Source of the DNA: Spirulina subsalsa CS-330
Lineage (GTDB): Bacteria; Cyanobacteriota; Cyanobacteriia; Cyanobacteriales; Spirulinaceae
DNA length: 35,588 nucleotides
Reading direction: 5' to 3'
NCBI RefSeq assembly: GCF_028330765.1
Contig: NZ_JAQMTY010000225.1
Coordinates: 1-35,588, forward strand
Shown: positions 24,701-33,442 of the stretch, in pieces
Layout of the letters: every line of letters starts with the position of its first letter
How positions within the stretch are numbered: position 1 is the first letter of the stretch
Translations under genes and position numbers: made by a program
The notes under the pieces: model-generated
The model's input: the letters and a program-made list of their open reading frames with translations, nothing else
The model's database searches: none
What the model was told of the DNA's origin: nothing

Positions 24701-24932
24701 CAATGGTTTGTGTTTTCAAGAGTGCCGAATCAACGACCACGACCTCACAATCATCCGGGGAAATTGTGGGGTCATAGCGTAACCCGATTGCCTCAGAATC
24801 TGAGTCTAATTGTCCATCCTGGAGATCACGAAAACACTCTATCCCTAGGGCATTGAGTCCCACGGCTAAATTAATCGCTAGACTATGATCATGGGGTTGA
24901 ATGAGGTAGAAAAAGACACGACGTGGCAACAT
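21795..24932 (-). CDS. Large glycosyltransferase with SPINDLY/OGT-like C-terminus
   Basis: This 1045-residue protein has three parts. Residues 1-345 look like a glycosyltransferase of the exostosin or spore-coat type (HGWDSWRLWESLAAGCLTIHLD at 249-270). Residues 367-460 carry a linker starting PNWQQSE, shared with the upstream gene product. Residues 495-600 are TPR-like, and 690-1040 match the O-GlcNAc transferase/SPINDLY catalytic region (RVGYVSAYF, GHPVTTGLPTVDYFLSS, YLDSFDWSGGNTSLEALACHLPIVTCPGE). It should transfer a sugar to protein or to a surface glycan; donor and acceptor are unknown. It starts 3 bp after the stop of the 1529-residue gene, so they form an operon. Confidence 0.85.
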   Translation of the reverse strand: MLPRRVFFYLIQPHDHSLAINLAVGLNALGIECFRDLQDGQLDSDSEAIGLRYDPTISPDDCEVVVVDSALLKTQTIGVNQYPIFPHYLFYNDRPYFTVYLHDLDGPKDDWGFEQQFDLVLSTHLNRHHARPQQVKPWSFGLSSRMLRLLETVSEWRDRTPHLLNNDRTHHDSIQWRNVHATTPYGPLYSDTAYLNPDYSLRHLAAQRITPRLAQLWDIQPDDHRLQTIQASTAFGGFLTAQNQEWCLHGWDSWRLWESLAAGCLTIHLDLEKYGAELPVMPENGVHYLGLNMDDLSSSMAWLQGLKPHWPEIAAAGRDWAIAHYAPMPTAQRFLDYLSEIKQQKQPLTLPRDRPHTTAQNSPDTRSIAFLIHPNWQQSEAILQAQLSQLFTIFHHYPDQYKYHLDILCDPQQLEIAQLMISSILMELCLTDDGAIAEKISIEAITNLQDIAWIKLQAYLRLPNDYPLTSPIPITMLTLDQLQEWGQDIIWVILGNWYYEQQQWEAAAQNFQALVNAYPIDAEIYRKLSYCYQQLGRPHQQLRSLELGNKIHPHDPRFHFDLIFAALHEGHIDRARQQTQVARQACPQDYIFTVLDHLLVPMIYGRGDEITMARSRYIQGLQTLINITTLDTPAQCQAALAGISQITNFYLAYQAFNVRDLQGQYGALVHRIAAANFPAWVQELPPRPQRQKLRVGYVSAYFYAYSGTLWLKGWLQQHDRTQFELYGYDLGAANDGMAQTCRDCCDRWYAFNGFWINAAQQILQDELDILVFPEVGMDAPTMTLAALRLAPVQCVAWGHPVTTGLPTVDYFLSSELMEGANADDHYTETLVKLPNIGVAYPNPQIPPLTKTRADYGFAEDAVLYLCCQAPFKYLPQYDWVFPAIARQVPKARFVFLRGEVMRQRLIRAFHHAGLAIADYCDFRRVVARGDYLAVNQLCDVYLDSFDWSGGNTSLEALACHLPIVTCPGEFMRGRHTDSFLKMIGVTETIAAHPDDYVQIATRLGRDPQWRDRIKTKIIQQGDRLYDDPDCVQGLEQFYRQVTGRD

Positions 24933-24935
24933 AAA

Positions 24936-27900
24936 TCACGAGAAAAGTTGGACAACCGGCAACACCTGAACGGGGGGAAGTGCAACAACTTCAGGATCAT
25001 CACAAACGAGGGGAATTCGCCCTTGAATGCGGGGCAAAAGCGCCGACCATTGCACCGGATGGAGGGGGGGGAGGATTGCGATCGCTAAATGCTCATCTAA
25101 ATCCACCGCCTCCATCATCATCAAGTTAAACGCGATCCCCGTCAGTAATGTATTCACGTCTTCAGCATTGGCAGTGGCTGCATAAAATAGCAGCGTAATC
25201 GGATTTTTTTGTTGAGCTAAGGTTTTAAAGATTTCGCTGAGGACTTCGTTTAACACGTCCTCCGATTGTGACCAATTGGGGGTGAGAATATAATTAGTAC
25301 CGCTCAAATTCGTGACAGGCACAGTAGCCATAATTAACGCCTGTTCGACCGTTTGCGCCATTTTTTCCCAGGAAAATTGCTGGGCTTGTTGGAGTCCGGC
25401 AAGGCGTAAAGATTGGCGCACACGGGGATTTTGTACCTCACACAGGGCCGCGATCATGGTGGCTTCATCGTCGGGATTGACATAAATGGCGGCTTCTCCG
25501 GCGACTTCTGGCAGTGAGGCGATCGGTGATGTAATAATTGGGCAACCACAGGCTAAGGCTTCGAGGACGGGTAAACCAAATCCTTCATAACGGGAGGGAT
25601 ACACGAGGGCGATCGCACCTGAAAATGCGAGTCGTAATTCTGCATCGTCTAAGTAAAGCGTGTGAATCGTATTCCCCGGAACCATCGCCCGCAAATTCTC
25701 ATCCAACCAGCCCATATTGCCGGTACAAACTAACTCAAACCCCAAGCGCGTCGGCAACTGAGCAAAGGCACGGAAAAAGAGTTGCGCATTTTTATAACCA
25801 GTTCCTGGCGCACTGAGTATAAAGTAGGGTTTTTGAATGCCATATTTATGTTTAAATCGCTCAATTTCGCTCTCGCTGGCGGGGGTAAAGATCGGTTCAA
25901 CTCCACAATGGGCGACGGTTCTCGGTTTCGTGGCTGCGTCGGGAAAACAGCGCACGAGATCATCTAAGGTATTTTGTGAAATGCCGATATAGGCCTGGGC
26001 GTGCTCAATGGCGCGGTGCTTTTCTTGCCACATTGGCTCATTAAAATCCGCCCCTAACACTTCTGGAATCATGTCATAGGCCATAAACACCGAGGGTGTT
26101 GTGATCGGAATGGTGTAGTAGGTGGAAATGAAGAGGGTGGCGTTTTCTTGGTCGCAAATTTGCTGGAGTTGTTGCCGTTCAAGGTCGGGGTTTTCGTAAC
26201 TGTGGGGGGGCAATGTGCGATAGGTCAAGCCGGGTAAGCGTGGGGCTGATCCGCCGCGATCAATAATCACTAATGACTGAGCAAATTGACTGTTGGCCCA
26301 ACGTTTAAGGAGCGATCGCCACACCCGTGCAATGCCCGTGTTGTAGCGTTGAAAAAACATCCCATCGACAACAATTCGCACCGGCATAGTCTGATGCTCT
26401 TGTGGTGAATGCATGGCCGGTGCAAATGTTTCTACCGTGTCAGATTGATTCGGTAACACCAGACAAAAAGGAGTTCCATCACGAAGCTCTTGTGCCTTCA
26501 ATAAACCTGGCATTAGTTTTAAGGTCGCGTCTGCCAGTTTTTGAGCTTGGGGGATGTCTCCGAGCAGTTGAGCCCATTGTCCTAGGGTGAGGAGATGGAG
26601 CCAATCATTCCCCGGTTTGGGATTGGCATCTCCTTTTCCAAACCAGACCCCGGTGTCGTCAATTTGACGCAGGGCAAAGGTTGTTTCTCGTTGGGCTTCA
26701 AATTCATGAATTGCTTTGGCGCATCCTTCCCAATAGCCATAGTCATCAATTTGAATCACGCCTTGGGAATCAACAAGATCATAGTAATAGGCAAAAATAT
26801 CGCGGGTTGATTCATACCAATCACCATCAGCATGGAGGAGCGCGATCGCATCAATTTCATCGCGATATTGGGGTAAGGTATCTGCAAATAGGCCCGCCAC
26901 CGCAACCACAGCATCACTCACACCCAATTCAGCGCAAACCACGGCTAAATTGTCCGCAATCGGAGCCTGTAGAGTTCCCCCACCAAACCCTGTTGCGTTG
27001 GCCTCAATCCCTTGATGTTTATCCGCATCGGTGGGTTCAGGCATACCGGCAAAGGTATCAAAGGCGTAGACCTTTCGAGGCCTTAATGAATACCGTGTCA
27101 CCACCGCCGCTAACAGTGCCGTTGCCCCGCCGCGCCACGCTCCACATTCAACAATATTGCCCGGCACATCATCTAAACAGATCGTTTTGGCTAATGTGTA
27201 GAGCGATCGCAATCGGGCATCGCTTAACATCGTGTAGGGGCGCACCGTGGCTAAAAGGTCTTGAAATTCCTGACCAACATAGGGTGGATGGTTGCCATTG
27301 CTGTTATTGGCGAGGGCCTGATGGGATAGGCTGGCTTGGAATTGCTCAAGATTATTAGTTCCGGCTAAGGTGGCAAGGGTGCGGTGGGCGATTCGGGAGG
27401 TGGGATGGAGTTGAATGAATTGGCTCCAGTGGTGTTGCGCGGTTGATTGATCCCCTTCCGCCAGGGCAGTGGCAGCTTGCTGGCGAAGATTACTAATCTG
27501 TTGTTTTTGCTCAGCGGTCAGAAACTCAGGACTGGGGGCTGAGGTGGGATTCAGGGTCAAGACGGTGGTGAGGAGCTTTTCAAGCCATGAGGTCTCGATC
27601 GGTTGTGTTGGTGATGGCGGGGTCGAGAGCTGACCGCTGATGGTGTAGCCCTGGAGGTGGGGCGGGAGTGACCAATTGACGGCGGGATCGGGTTGGTGGG
27701 CGATGGGTTGAACATTACCGCGCCAGGCGATGCCCATGATTTGCATGGTTTGATAGACGAGGGTTTGCCAACCGCGATCGCGAAAATAATCTAACCCTTG
27801 GGCCACGGCGGGAGCGGCTAAGTCATGAAATACAATGAGCGCATCGTCTGCAGCGAGGGGTTCACAGGCGATCGCATCCTCAAGGGGGCCCGGCGCTTCA

Positions 27901-29525
27901 TGATTTCCATCAATGAACAAGAGCGACCAGCGGCGTTGGTGTTGCGTGGCTAATTCCTTCACGGCTTGGGGACTATAACCAGCGATCAGGTTGACGCGAT
28001 CGCGCACCCCGGCCGCCTGCAACGATTGAGAAACACTCGCGTAGGCCTCTGGATCACCCAACACCGGATCAACCACATCCAACTCCAGCCCCGCCAGAGC
28101 CAAATGACAAGCTGACCACCCCATCCAACAGCCAATTTCTAAACCGCGTTTGCCTGCAAATTGCTGCGCCAAATTGTAGAGAAGATGGGCCTCATCACGG
28201 CTTAAAAAACCAATCGTCGGCTGACGACGATCAACATACCAATGATGGGGAATTTCACGGCGAAGATAGGGCCAATTACAGACACTGGGATCACCAACAA
28301 TCATGTTAGGAAAAGCAGCATCGGGCTGAACTGCCGCTAGCCCTGGCGAAATGTAGTCATGGTGTGCATCCATTGTGCGTTGAATCATAGTGATGGTTTC
28401 CGTGAGCATCCGATCTTCAGTAAAAAGTTGTGCTGCTCGTGCGGCACAGTCGCGCCCAATCTTCAGGCGTAATGTTGAATCCCGACTCCATTCGGTGAGG
28501 GTTGTGATTAAGTCTTGAACCGTTTGCTGAGGATTTTGCTTCGGGTCAGCCAACAGTCGCCCGGTCTCGCCCAACTGTTCCGGAATGCCACTGACAGCAC
28601 TGGCAACCACGGGTAACCCTTTGGCCATCGCTTCAATAATACTCAGGGGCATTCCTTCAAGTTGGGAGGGAAAGACAAAAATATCCGCCAGATTGAGCCA
28701 GTCTTGGACGGTTTCCACTTGTCCTAAAAATCTCACCTGATCATCAGCCGCAATCGCTTTTAATTCGGCTTTGAGGGTGGCTTCTAACTCTGGTTCAAAT
28801 ACGCCCCCACCGGCCCAAACAAAGTAGAGGTTTGGCCAAATTTCAGTATTTCGGAGGGCTTTGATCGCTTCGAGTTGAAATTGATAGCCTTTGCGGGATT
28901 CAATGCGAGCGGAAGTAAAACACACGATCGCATCATCGGGAATGCCTTGGGCGTGGCGCAGGTCTCGACGAATGTTGACATCAATGGGGGTGAAGTATTG
29001 GGGCGGGCGACCGTAGTGGATCACTTGCCCGCGATCGCGGGGGAGGTGGAAATGTTGGTGCAGGAGTGCGAGGTTATCGTGGGAGACGGCGACGATCGCT
29101 TGGGCGTGGGTGTAGTGATGGGCCAGCAGCGGGAGATATTGAGCATTTTGGGCGGCTAAATGGGGTTCGACAAGGCCTTCAATAATGATGTAGGGAATCC
29201 GCTGTTCGAGGGCGATCGCTTTTAACGGGAAGTTAGCAAACGGATTCGTATTACTACACAGCAGGAGATGGGGTCGAGTGGCGGGATTGGCTAGCCATTG
29301 CCGCAGGGACTCCGGATCATCATGCTCAAAAATGACCGAGTTGATGTGGGGATAGTGGGAACGCAGCCAGTCCGTATCTAACGGCGCACCATATTGTAAA
29401 TAGGTGATCTGATCGCCCAGCCGGTTTAAGCCCTTGAGCAAGGCGTAGTTGTATTGAGCAACACCGCCAACACCGGGATCAGGGCTGGCGAGGAGAATCC
29501 GGTATCGGGTTGGGGGGGTGCTCAT
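24936..29525 (-). CDS. Four-domain glycosyltransferase/methyltransferase fusion
   Basis: This 1529-residue protein contains a GT4 glycosyltransferase (about 8-385; RIESRKGYQ, FPSQLEGMPLSIIEAMAKGLPVV), a class I methyltransferase (about 440-610; GLEIGCWMGWS, LLFIDGNHE), a helical spacer, a TylF/MycF-type methyltransferase (about 765-965; NIVECGAWRGGA, HADGDWYESTRD, IDDYGYW) and a second GT4 domain (about 1048-1400; YPSRYEGFGLPVLEALACGCPII). It ends with a ~95-residue domain starting PNWSQSE. It probably builds and O-methylates a surface glycan. Its ATG overlaps the TPR gene stop by 4 bp. The order of reactions cannot be deduced. Confidence 0.87.
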   Translation of the reverse strand: MSTPPTRYRILLASPDPGVGGVAQYNYALLKGLNRLGDQITYLQYGAPLDTDWLRSHYPHINSVIFEHDDPESLRQWLANPATRPHLLLCSNTNPFANFPLKAIALEQRIPYIIIEGLVEPHLAAQNAQYLPLLAHHYTHAQAIVAVSHDNLALLHQHFHLPRDRGQVIHYGRPPQYFTPIDVNIRRDLRHAQGIPDDAIVCFTSARIESRKGYQFQLEAIKALRNTEIWPNLYFVWAGGGVFEPELEATLKAELKAIAADDQVRFLGQVETVQDWLNLADIFVFPSQLEGMPLSIIEAMAKGLPVVASAVSGIPEQLGETGRLLADPKQNPQQTVQDLITTLTEWSRDSTLRLKIGRDCAARAAQLFTEDRMLTETITMIQRTMDAHHDYISPGLAAVQPDAAFPNMIVGDPSVCNWPYLRREIPHHWYVDRRQPTIGFLSRDEAHLLYNLAQQFAGKRGLEIGCWMGWSACHLALAGLELDVVDPVLGDPEAYASVSQSLQAAGVRDRVNLIAGYSPQAVKELATQHQRRWSLLFIDGNHEAPGPLEDAIACEPLAADDALIVFHDLAAPAVAQGLDYFRDRGWQTLVYQTMQIMGIAWRGNVQPIAHQPDPAVNWSLPPHLQGYTISGQLSTPPSPTQPIETSWLEKLLTTVLTLNPTSAPSPEFLTAEQKQQISNLRQQAATALAEGDQSTAQHHWSQFIQLHPTSRIAHRTLATLAGTNNLEQFQASLSHQALANNSNGNHPPYVGQEFQDLLATVRPYTMLSDARLRSLYTLAKTICLDDVPGNIVECGAWRGGATALLAAVVTRYSLRPRKVYAFDTFAGMPEPTDADKHQGIEANATGFGGGTLQAPIADNLAVVCAELGVSDAVVAVAGLFADTLPQYRDEIDAIALLHADGDWYESTRDIFAYYYDLVDSQGVIQIDDYGYWEGCAKAIHEFEAQRETTFALRQIDDTGVWFGKGDANPKPGNDWLHLLTLGQWAQLLGDIPQAQKLADATLKLMPGLLKAQELRDGTPFCLVLPNQSDTVETFAPAMHSPQEHQTMPVRIVVDGMFFQRYNTGIARVWRSLLKRWANSQFAQSLVIIDRGGSAPRLPGLTYRTLPPHSYENPDLERQQLQQICDQENATLFISTYYTIPITTPSVFMAYDMIPEVLGADFNEPMWQEKHRAIEHAQAYIGISQNTLDDLVRCFPDAATKPRTVAHCGVEPIFTPASESEIERFKHKYGIQKPYFILSAPGTGYKNAQLFFRAFAQLPTRLGFELVCTGNMGWLDENLRAMVPGNTIHTLYLDDAELRLAFSGAIALVYPSRYEGFGLPVLEALACGCPIITSPIASLPEVAGEAAIYVNPDDEATMIAALCEVQNPRVRQSLRLAGLQQAQQFSWEKMAQTVEQALIMATVPVTNLSGTNYILTPNWSQSEDVLNEVLSEIFKTLAQQKNPITLLFYAATANAEDVNTLLTGIAFNLMMMEAVDLDEHLAIAILPPLHPVQWSALLPRIQGRIPLVCDDPEVVALPPVQVLPVVQLFS

Positions 29526-30082
29526 TCTTCAGTGGGTTCAGTGGATTCAGTGGGTGGGTCGGTGGATTCGGGTTGAGGTGTGGTGGGGTTGGGGGGGAGT
29601 TCGCCGGTTTCGACGAAGGTTTTCACTTGGTCGAGGGTGCTTTTTAGTTCGGCATCGTCGGGGTTGAGTTCGTGGAGGGTTTCAAGGTGGGGGAGGGCGG
29701 CGGCGAAGTTTTGGGTTTGGAGGTGGATGGCGGCGATCGCTTGCAAATATTGGGGGTTTTCGGGGTTGAGTTTGTGGAGGGTTTCGAGGGGGGCGAGGGA
29801 TTCTTGGAGTTTGCCGAGTTCGATGCGGGTTTGGACTAATCCTTCGAGGGCGAGTTGGTTTTCCGGTTCGCGCTCGACCACTGCCGCGTAGCCGGATTCT
29901 TGGGCTTCGAGTTGGGTTTTTGCCGCGTTTTCGGCTTCTGTTGCTGTGGTGTCGGCGGCAGCATTGGAGGGGGGGCGATCCGAGGTCATCAGGGAAATGC
30001 CCATGACGGCTGTGCCGCCGAGGAAGGCCACACCGGAGAGAATGATCAGAACTCGTTGCACAATGCCGCGTTGTTGGGTCAT
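29522..30082 (-). CDS. Membrane-anchored TPR protein
   Basis: This 186-residue protein has one N-terminal membrane segment (about 9-31) followed by two or three TPR units (60-155; LETLHKLNPENPQYLQAIAAIH and LETLHELNPDDAELK repeat the same motif). The tail is rich in Pro, Thr, Ser and Glu. It probably scaffolds an assembly at the cytoplasmic or thylakoid membrane. It overlaps the glycosyltransferase start (ATGA), so its job is likely linked to that pathway. Confidence 0.8.
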   Translation of the reverse strand: MTQQRGIVQRVLIILSGVAFLGGTAVMGISLMTSDRPPSNAAADTTATEAENAAKTQLEAQESGYAAVVEREPENQLALEGLVQTRIELGKLQESLAPLETLHKLNPENPQYLQAIAAIHLQTQNFAAALPHLETLHELNPDDAELKSTLDQVKTFVETGELPPNPTTPQPESTDPPTESTEPTEE

Positions 30083-30151
30083 GACGGGAAAATAAGGAAA
30101 TTAAGCTGCGAAATTAATCCGGTGGGGGTTGAGCCTAGCGTACCCAAGTTT

Positions 30152-30628
30152 TTATCCTAAGCGTTCAATGGTGGCGATCGCTAGCACCCGGGCCGACTCC
30201 GTGGCCTCTGGCGACACCAGGTAATAATGTGACCCTAAGCCCATCCCAAAGCCCAACAAACTCACGCAAACAATTAACCCAAAGGATACCCATTCGCCAT
30301 AGCCCAAGCGTTGCAATTCCAACCGTGCCAAGGCCCCCGCCGCAAACAAGACCAACAGCCGGATAAAGATGGTAAACCACGTCCCTAAGATCACCACGGC
30401 AAAGGCCAAGATGATCACCGACACAAAGGCGCGGGAATCCGATTGAATCAACCCCGTCAACACGTTGCGCACCATATTACTCGGAGCCGTGAACAGCAAG
30501 GCCATCAACACAATTAAGACCACTGCCAATTCCCAAACTAAGAGGTGGGAGGTGGCTTCGGCTAAAATCCAGCCAAAGACGGCGTAGATCAGCCACAGGA
30601 TGAACAGAGACAGGACGGGCAAACGCAC
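30152..30628 (-). CDS. Membrane protein of unknown function
   Basis: The 158-residue protein starts at GTG 30628-30626. It has four or five hydrophobic helices and little else: LFILWLIYAVFGWIL, VVLIVLMALLF, VIILAFAVVILGTWFTIFIRLLVLFAAGAL and GLIVCVSLLGFGMGLGS. I do not recognise a functional family. It lies 21 bp after rlmD and 69 bp before the TPR gene on the same strand, so it may be part of one long transcript. Confidence 0.78.
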   Translation of the reverse strand: MRLPVLSLFILWLIYAVFGWILAEATSHLLVWELAVVLIVLMALLFTAPSNMVRNVLTGLIQSDSRAFVSVIILAFAVVILGTWFTIFIRLLVLFAAGALARLELQRLGYGEWVSFGLIVCVSLLGFGMGLGSHYYLVSPEATESARVLAIATIERLG

Positions 30629-30649
30629 GGCTGGGGGATTTGGGGTGAG

Positions 30650-32065
30650 TTAAACAGGTTCCTCATCAATGCTATCACTTGGCTCTGGGGTGGTGGTTTG
30701 GGCTTGGAGGATGGCGACGCATTCGATGTGGGGGGTTTGGGGGAAGAGGTCGGCGGGTTGGAGGTGGGTGATCCGGTAGCGATCGCCCTCGCAGAGCAGT
30801 TTTAAATCACGGGCGAGGGTGGCGGGTTTACAACTGACGTAGACGATCCGCTGCGGGTTGAGGCGCAGGAGACTGTCGATCACGCTGCGATCGCACCCCT
30901 TCCGAGGCGGATCAACTAGGGCCACATCCGGGGCCGTGTCGCAGGTTTTGATCCAGTTTTCCATCGTCTTGATGTGGAAGACCGTGTTATGAATCCCGTT
31001 CAGTTTGGCGTTAATTTCCGCTTGAGCGATCGCGCTCCCTTGGGACTCCACCCCAATCGCCAACTGCACCCGCTGCGCCAAGGGCAGCGTAAACGTCCCA
31101 ATCCCACAATAGGCATCGAGGAGCACCTCATCGCCCTGTAAATTTAACTGCGTTTGAATCACCTCTAAAAGCTGTTCAGCCACTTCGGTATTGACCTGAA
31201 AAAACGTCTCCGGTCGCAGCCGAAACGTCAGCCCCGCAAAGGTTTCTTCTAAATAGGGCTGCCCCGCCATACAGAGGGTATCATCGCCAAAAATCACATT
31301 GCCCCGCTGCGGATTGTGGTTTAAACAGACCCCCACCAAGCCCGGATAACGGTCAAGCCAAATTTGCGCCTGTTCCTCAAGGCCCGGCATGGCGCGATCG
31401 CAACTCACCAACGTCAGCAACTGTTGCCCCGTCCGTCGTCCCACCCGCAACGCCAAATGTCGTAACCGCCCCTGATGGCGTTTTTCGTTATAAATACTCC
31501 AGCCCCGCTCAGCGATATCCTGCTTCACCTCCGCCAACAGCGGATCAAGGCGCTCATCCTGCACCGGACATTGATTCAGATTCACCACCTGATGGCTACC
31601 CTTGCGGTAATAGCCCGCCTGCACCGTATTATTCTGCGTCGAGCGATGGAGGGGATAGGTGGCCTTATTGCGATAATGCAGCGTCTCCCCCGTCAACAGG
31701 GGCGCAAGGGTCAACGACTCAAACCCCCCAATCCGCTGCAAGGCCTGCTCGACTAAATTCACCTTCGCCGTCCGTTGGGCAGCATCATCAATATGTTGCC
31801 ACTGACAACCGCCGCACTTATCCGCCACAATACAGCGCGGCCGAATCCGATCCGGCGATGCCGTCACAATCCCCTGGAGCTTCCCATGGGCATAGTGACG
31901 CTTCACCTGAACGAGGCGCACCTGAACGCGATCGCCCGGTACGGTATCGGGGATGAAAATGGCGCGATCGTCCCACTTCGCCACCCCATCGCCGCGATCG
32001 CTAAGATCCACAACATCAACATCAATTAAAGTTCCCTGTTGCCACAGGTTGGCCGAATCAGACAT
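30650..32065 (-). CDS. rlmD: 23S rRNA (uracil-C5)-methyltransferase, RlmD/RlmCD type
   Basis: The 471-residue enzyme has an N-terminal TRAM domain (about 8-68). A four-cysteine iron-sulfur site is visible (Cys78, Cys84, Cys87, Cys166; CGGCQWQH). The SAM fold includes DAYCGIGTFTLPLA (317-330), DPPRKGC (385-391), and the catalytic cysteine is Cys412 in YVSCKPATLARD. It methylates a uracil of 23S rRNA (position 1939 in E. coli; some homologues also modify 747). It heads the minus-strand gene group. The rRNA position in this organism is inferred only from the family. Confidence 0.92.
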   Translation of the reverse strand: MSDSANLWQQGTLIDVDVVDLSDRGDGVAKWDDRAIFIPDTVPGDRVQVRLVQVKRHYAHGKLQGIVTASPDRIRPRCIVADKCGGCQWQHIDDAAQRTAKVNLVEQALQRIGGFESLTLAPLLTGETLHYRNKATYPLHRSTQNNTVQAGYYRKGSHQVVNLNQCPVQDERLDPLLAEVKQDIAERGWSIYNEKRHQGRLRHLALRVGRRTGQQLLTLVSCDRAMPGLEEQAQIWLDRYPGLVGVCLNHNPQRGNVIFGDDTLCMAGQPYLEETFAGLTFRLRPETFFQVNTEVAEQLLEVIQTQLNLQGDEVLLDAYCGIGTFTLPLAQRVQLAIGVESQGSAIAQAEINAKLNGIHNTVFHIKTMENWIKTCDTAPDVALVDPPRKGCDRSVIDSLLRLNPQRIVYVSCKPATLARDLKLLCEGDRYRITHLQPADLFPQTPHIECVAILQAQTTTPEPSDSIDEEPV

Positions 32066-32270
32066 GGTGAAAATCTATTTTTGTGTAAATTAATTCCGTT
32101 TCTTTTGTAAAGATTCCTAACAAACAGCCCCCTCCCTCGGTAGCATTTCCCCCTCGATTCTCCCCAGCAATCCCGGATAGTCTACCCCAAAGACCCCCGG
32201 CAGTCTGACCCCCGCAAACGGTTCAATCCACGAGTCTACCGTGAGTCCATAGAGGGATGAGACTGAAATT

Positions 32271-32279
32271 GAGTATAAT
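32271..32279 (+). promoter_or_regulatory. Candidate -10 element before apcD
   Basis: In the 413-bp gap between rlmD and apcD (32066-32478) a TATAAT at 32274-32279 stands about 200 bp before the apcD start. No good -35 is seen at the right distance. Nothing else recognisable lies in this gap. Confidence 0.3.
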
Positions 32280-32478
32280 CTTAGACGTTCCTCGACTCCC
32301 TAGGCGGTTTCGGGGGCACATCGCGATCGCCACTGCACAGTTAACCATTCAGGCATTGTCCCAGGGGCGAAGTGATGTTAAATAAGATTATCTTGCCCGC
32401 ACCACTCAAACCCGAATTTCCTTGTTGTTCGGACAGGAAAATACGTCAACAGTGGTATTTGACCCTATCACATTTAAT

Positions 32479-32964
32479 ATGAGCGTAGTTAGCCAAGTTA
32501 TTCTCAACGCTGATGATCAACTCCGCTACCCCAGCAGTGGCGAGCTTAAAAGCATCAGCTCCTTTTTAGAAACCGGAATGCAACGCATTCGCATCGCCGA
32601 AGGCCTTGCCGAAAATGAGAAAAAGATCGTCGAAAAAGCCAGCAAAGAACTCTGGAAAAGACGGCCCGACTTTATCGCCCCCGGCGGCAACGCCTTCGGC
32701 CAGCGTCAGCGTGCCCTCTGTCTCCGGGACTACGGCTGGTATCTCCGCCTCATCACCTATGGAGTTCTCTCCGGTGACAAAGGCCCCATCGAAAGCATCG
32801 GACTCATCGGTGTCAAAGAAATGTACAACGCCCTCGAAGTCCCCGTTGCTGGCATGGTTGAAGCCATTCGCTGCCTCAAAGATGCCTCGTTAGGGGTGTT
32901 GAGTACCGAAGACGCTCAAGCCACTGAACCCTACTTTGACTACATCATCCAAGCCATGACCTAA
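32479..32964 (+). CDS. apcD: Allophycocyanin B alpha subunit
   Basis: From ATG 32479 the protein has 161 residues, the standard length; an in-frame ATG at 32422 would add 19 atypical residues. It starts [20 protein letters not shown] and binds phycocyanobilin at Cys81 ([12 protein letters not shown]). The [15 protein letters not shown] and IRCLKDASL blocks are typical of ApcD rather than ApcA. ApcD is a terminal emitter in the phycobilisome core, passing excitation mainly to photosystem I. It is transcribed alone, with a terminator after it. Confidence 0.93.
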   Translation: MSVVSQVILNADDQLRYPSSGELKSISSFLETGMQRIRIAEGLAENEKKIVEKASKELWKRRPDFIAPGGNAFGQRQRALCLRDYGWYLRLITYGVLSGDKGPIESIGLIGVKEMYNALEVPVAGMVEAIRCLKDASLGVLSTEDAQATEPYFDYIIQAMT

Positions 32965-32987
32965 TTAGTCACCCTTCCGTTTCGCTC

Positions 32988-33019
32988 AAAAAGGCAAGCT
33001 CAAGCGGGCTTGCTTTTTT
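32988..33019 (+). terminator. Rho-independent terminator after apcD
   Basis: AAAAAGGCAAGC (32988-32999) pairs with GCTTGCTTTTTT (33008-33019) and ends in a run of T, 24 bp after the apcD stop. Stem and T-run together are a standard intrinsic terminator. Confidence 0.85.
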
Positions 33020-33104
33020 GATCCATTGTTCACTGAGTCCCTGAATAGATCACATCATAAAAATTTTGTCAAGGGGTGAAATCCAGCAGTTCCACCAAAA
33101 CTTT

Positions 33105-33113
33105 TGCTATACT
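33105..33113 (+). promoter_or_regulatory. Candidate extended -10 promoter for the anti-sigma gene
   Basis: TGCTATACT at 33105-33113 fits an extended -10 (TGnTATAAT-like). If used, the transcript would have a leader of about 320 nt. The gap 33020-33442 holds no other feature I can name. Confidence 0.4.
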
Positions 33114-33442
33114 GGTGCGTATTAGAAAGCGCGATTCCACCGATAGATTAAATAATTTGAGGTTCTAATGTGACATAAGCTGATGCGATCGAGAGGAATA
33201 GCAACGCAATTCAACACTCTCAAACTCGATGTGCTCTTTCTAAATCAAACCAAATGTCATCCTTAGCCTCCCAGTTGCATCCTGAAAATTTCAAAATCAA
33301 ACCAGTGATGAGTGGATGAAATATCAGATTTTTTTGTATTTCTATCATGCCTAACCCTGAGACGAACCAATAATCTCACACCGCTAACCCCCTAGGCACC
33401 ATTGACCATCATTTTGTAATTCTAAGCTGGAGGTAACTTCGT

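Noticed and set aside
26681-27358. 225-residue plus-strand frame
   Set aside because: Antisense to the TylF-like domain of the large fusion, no recognisable motif.
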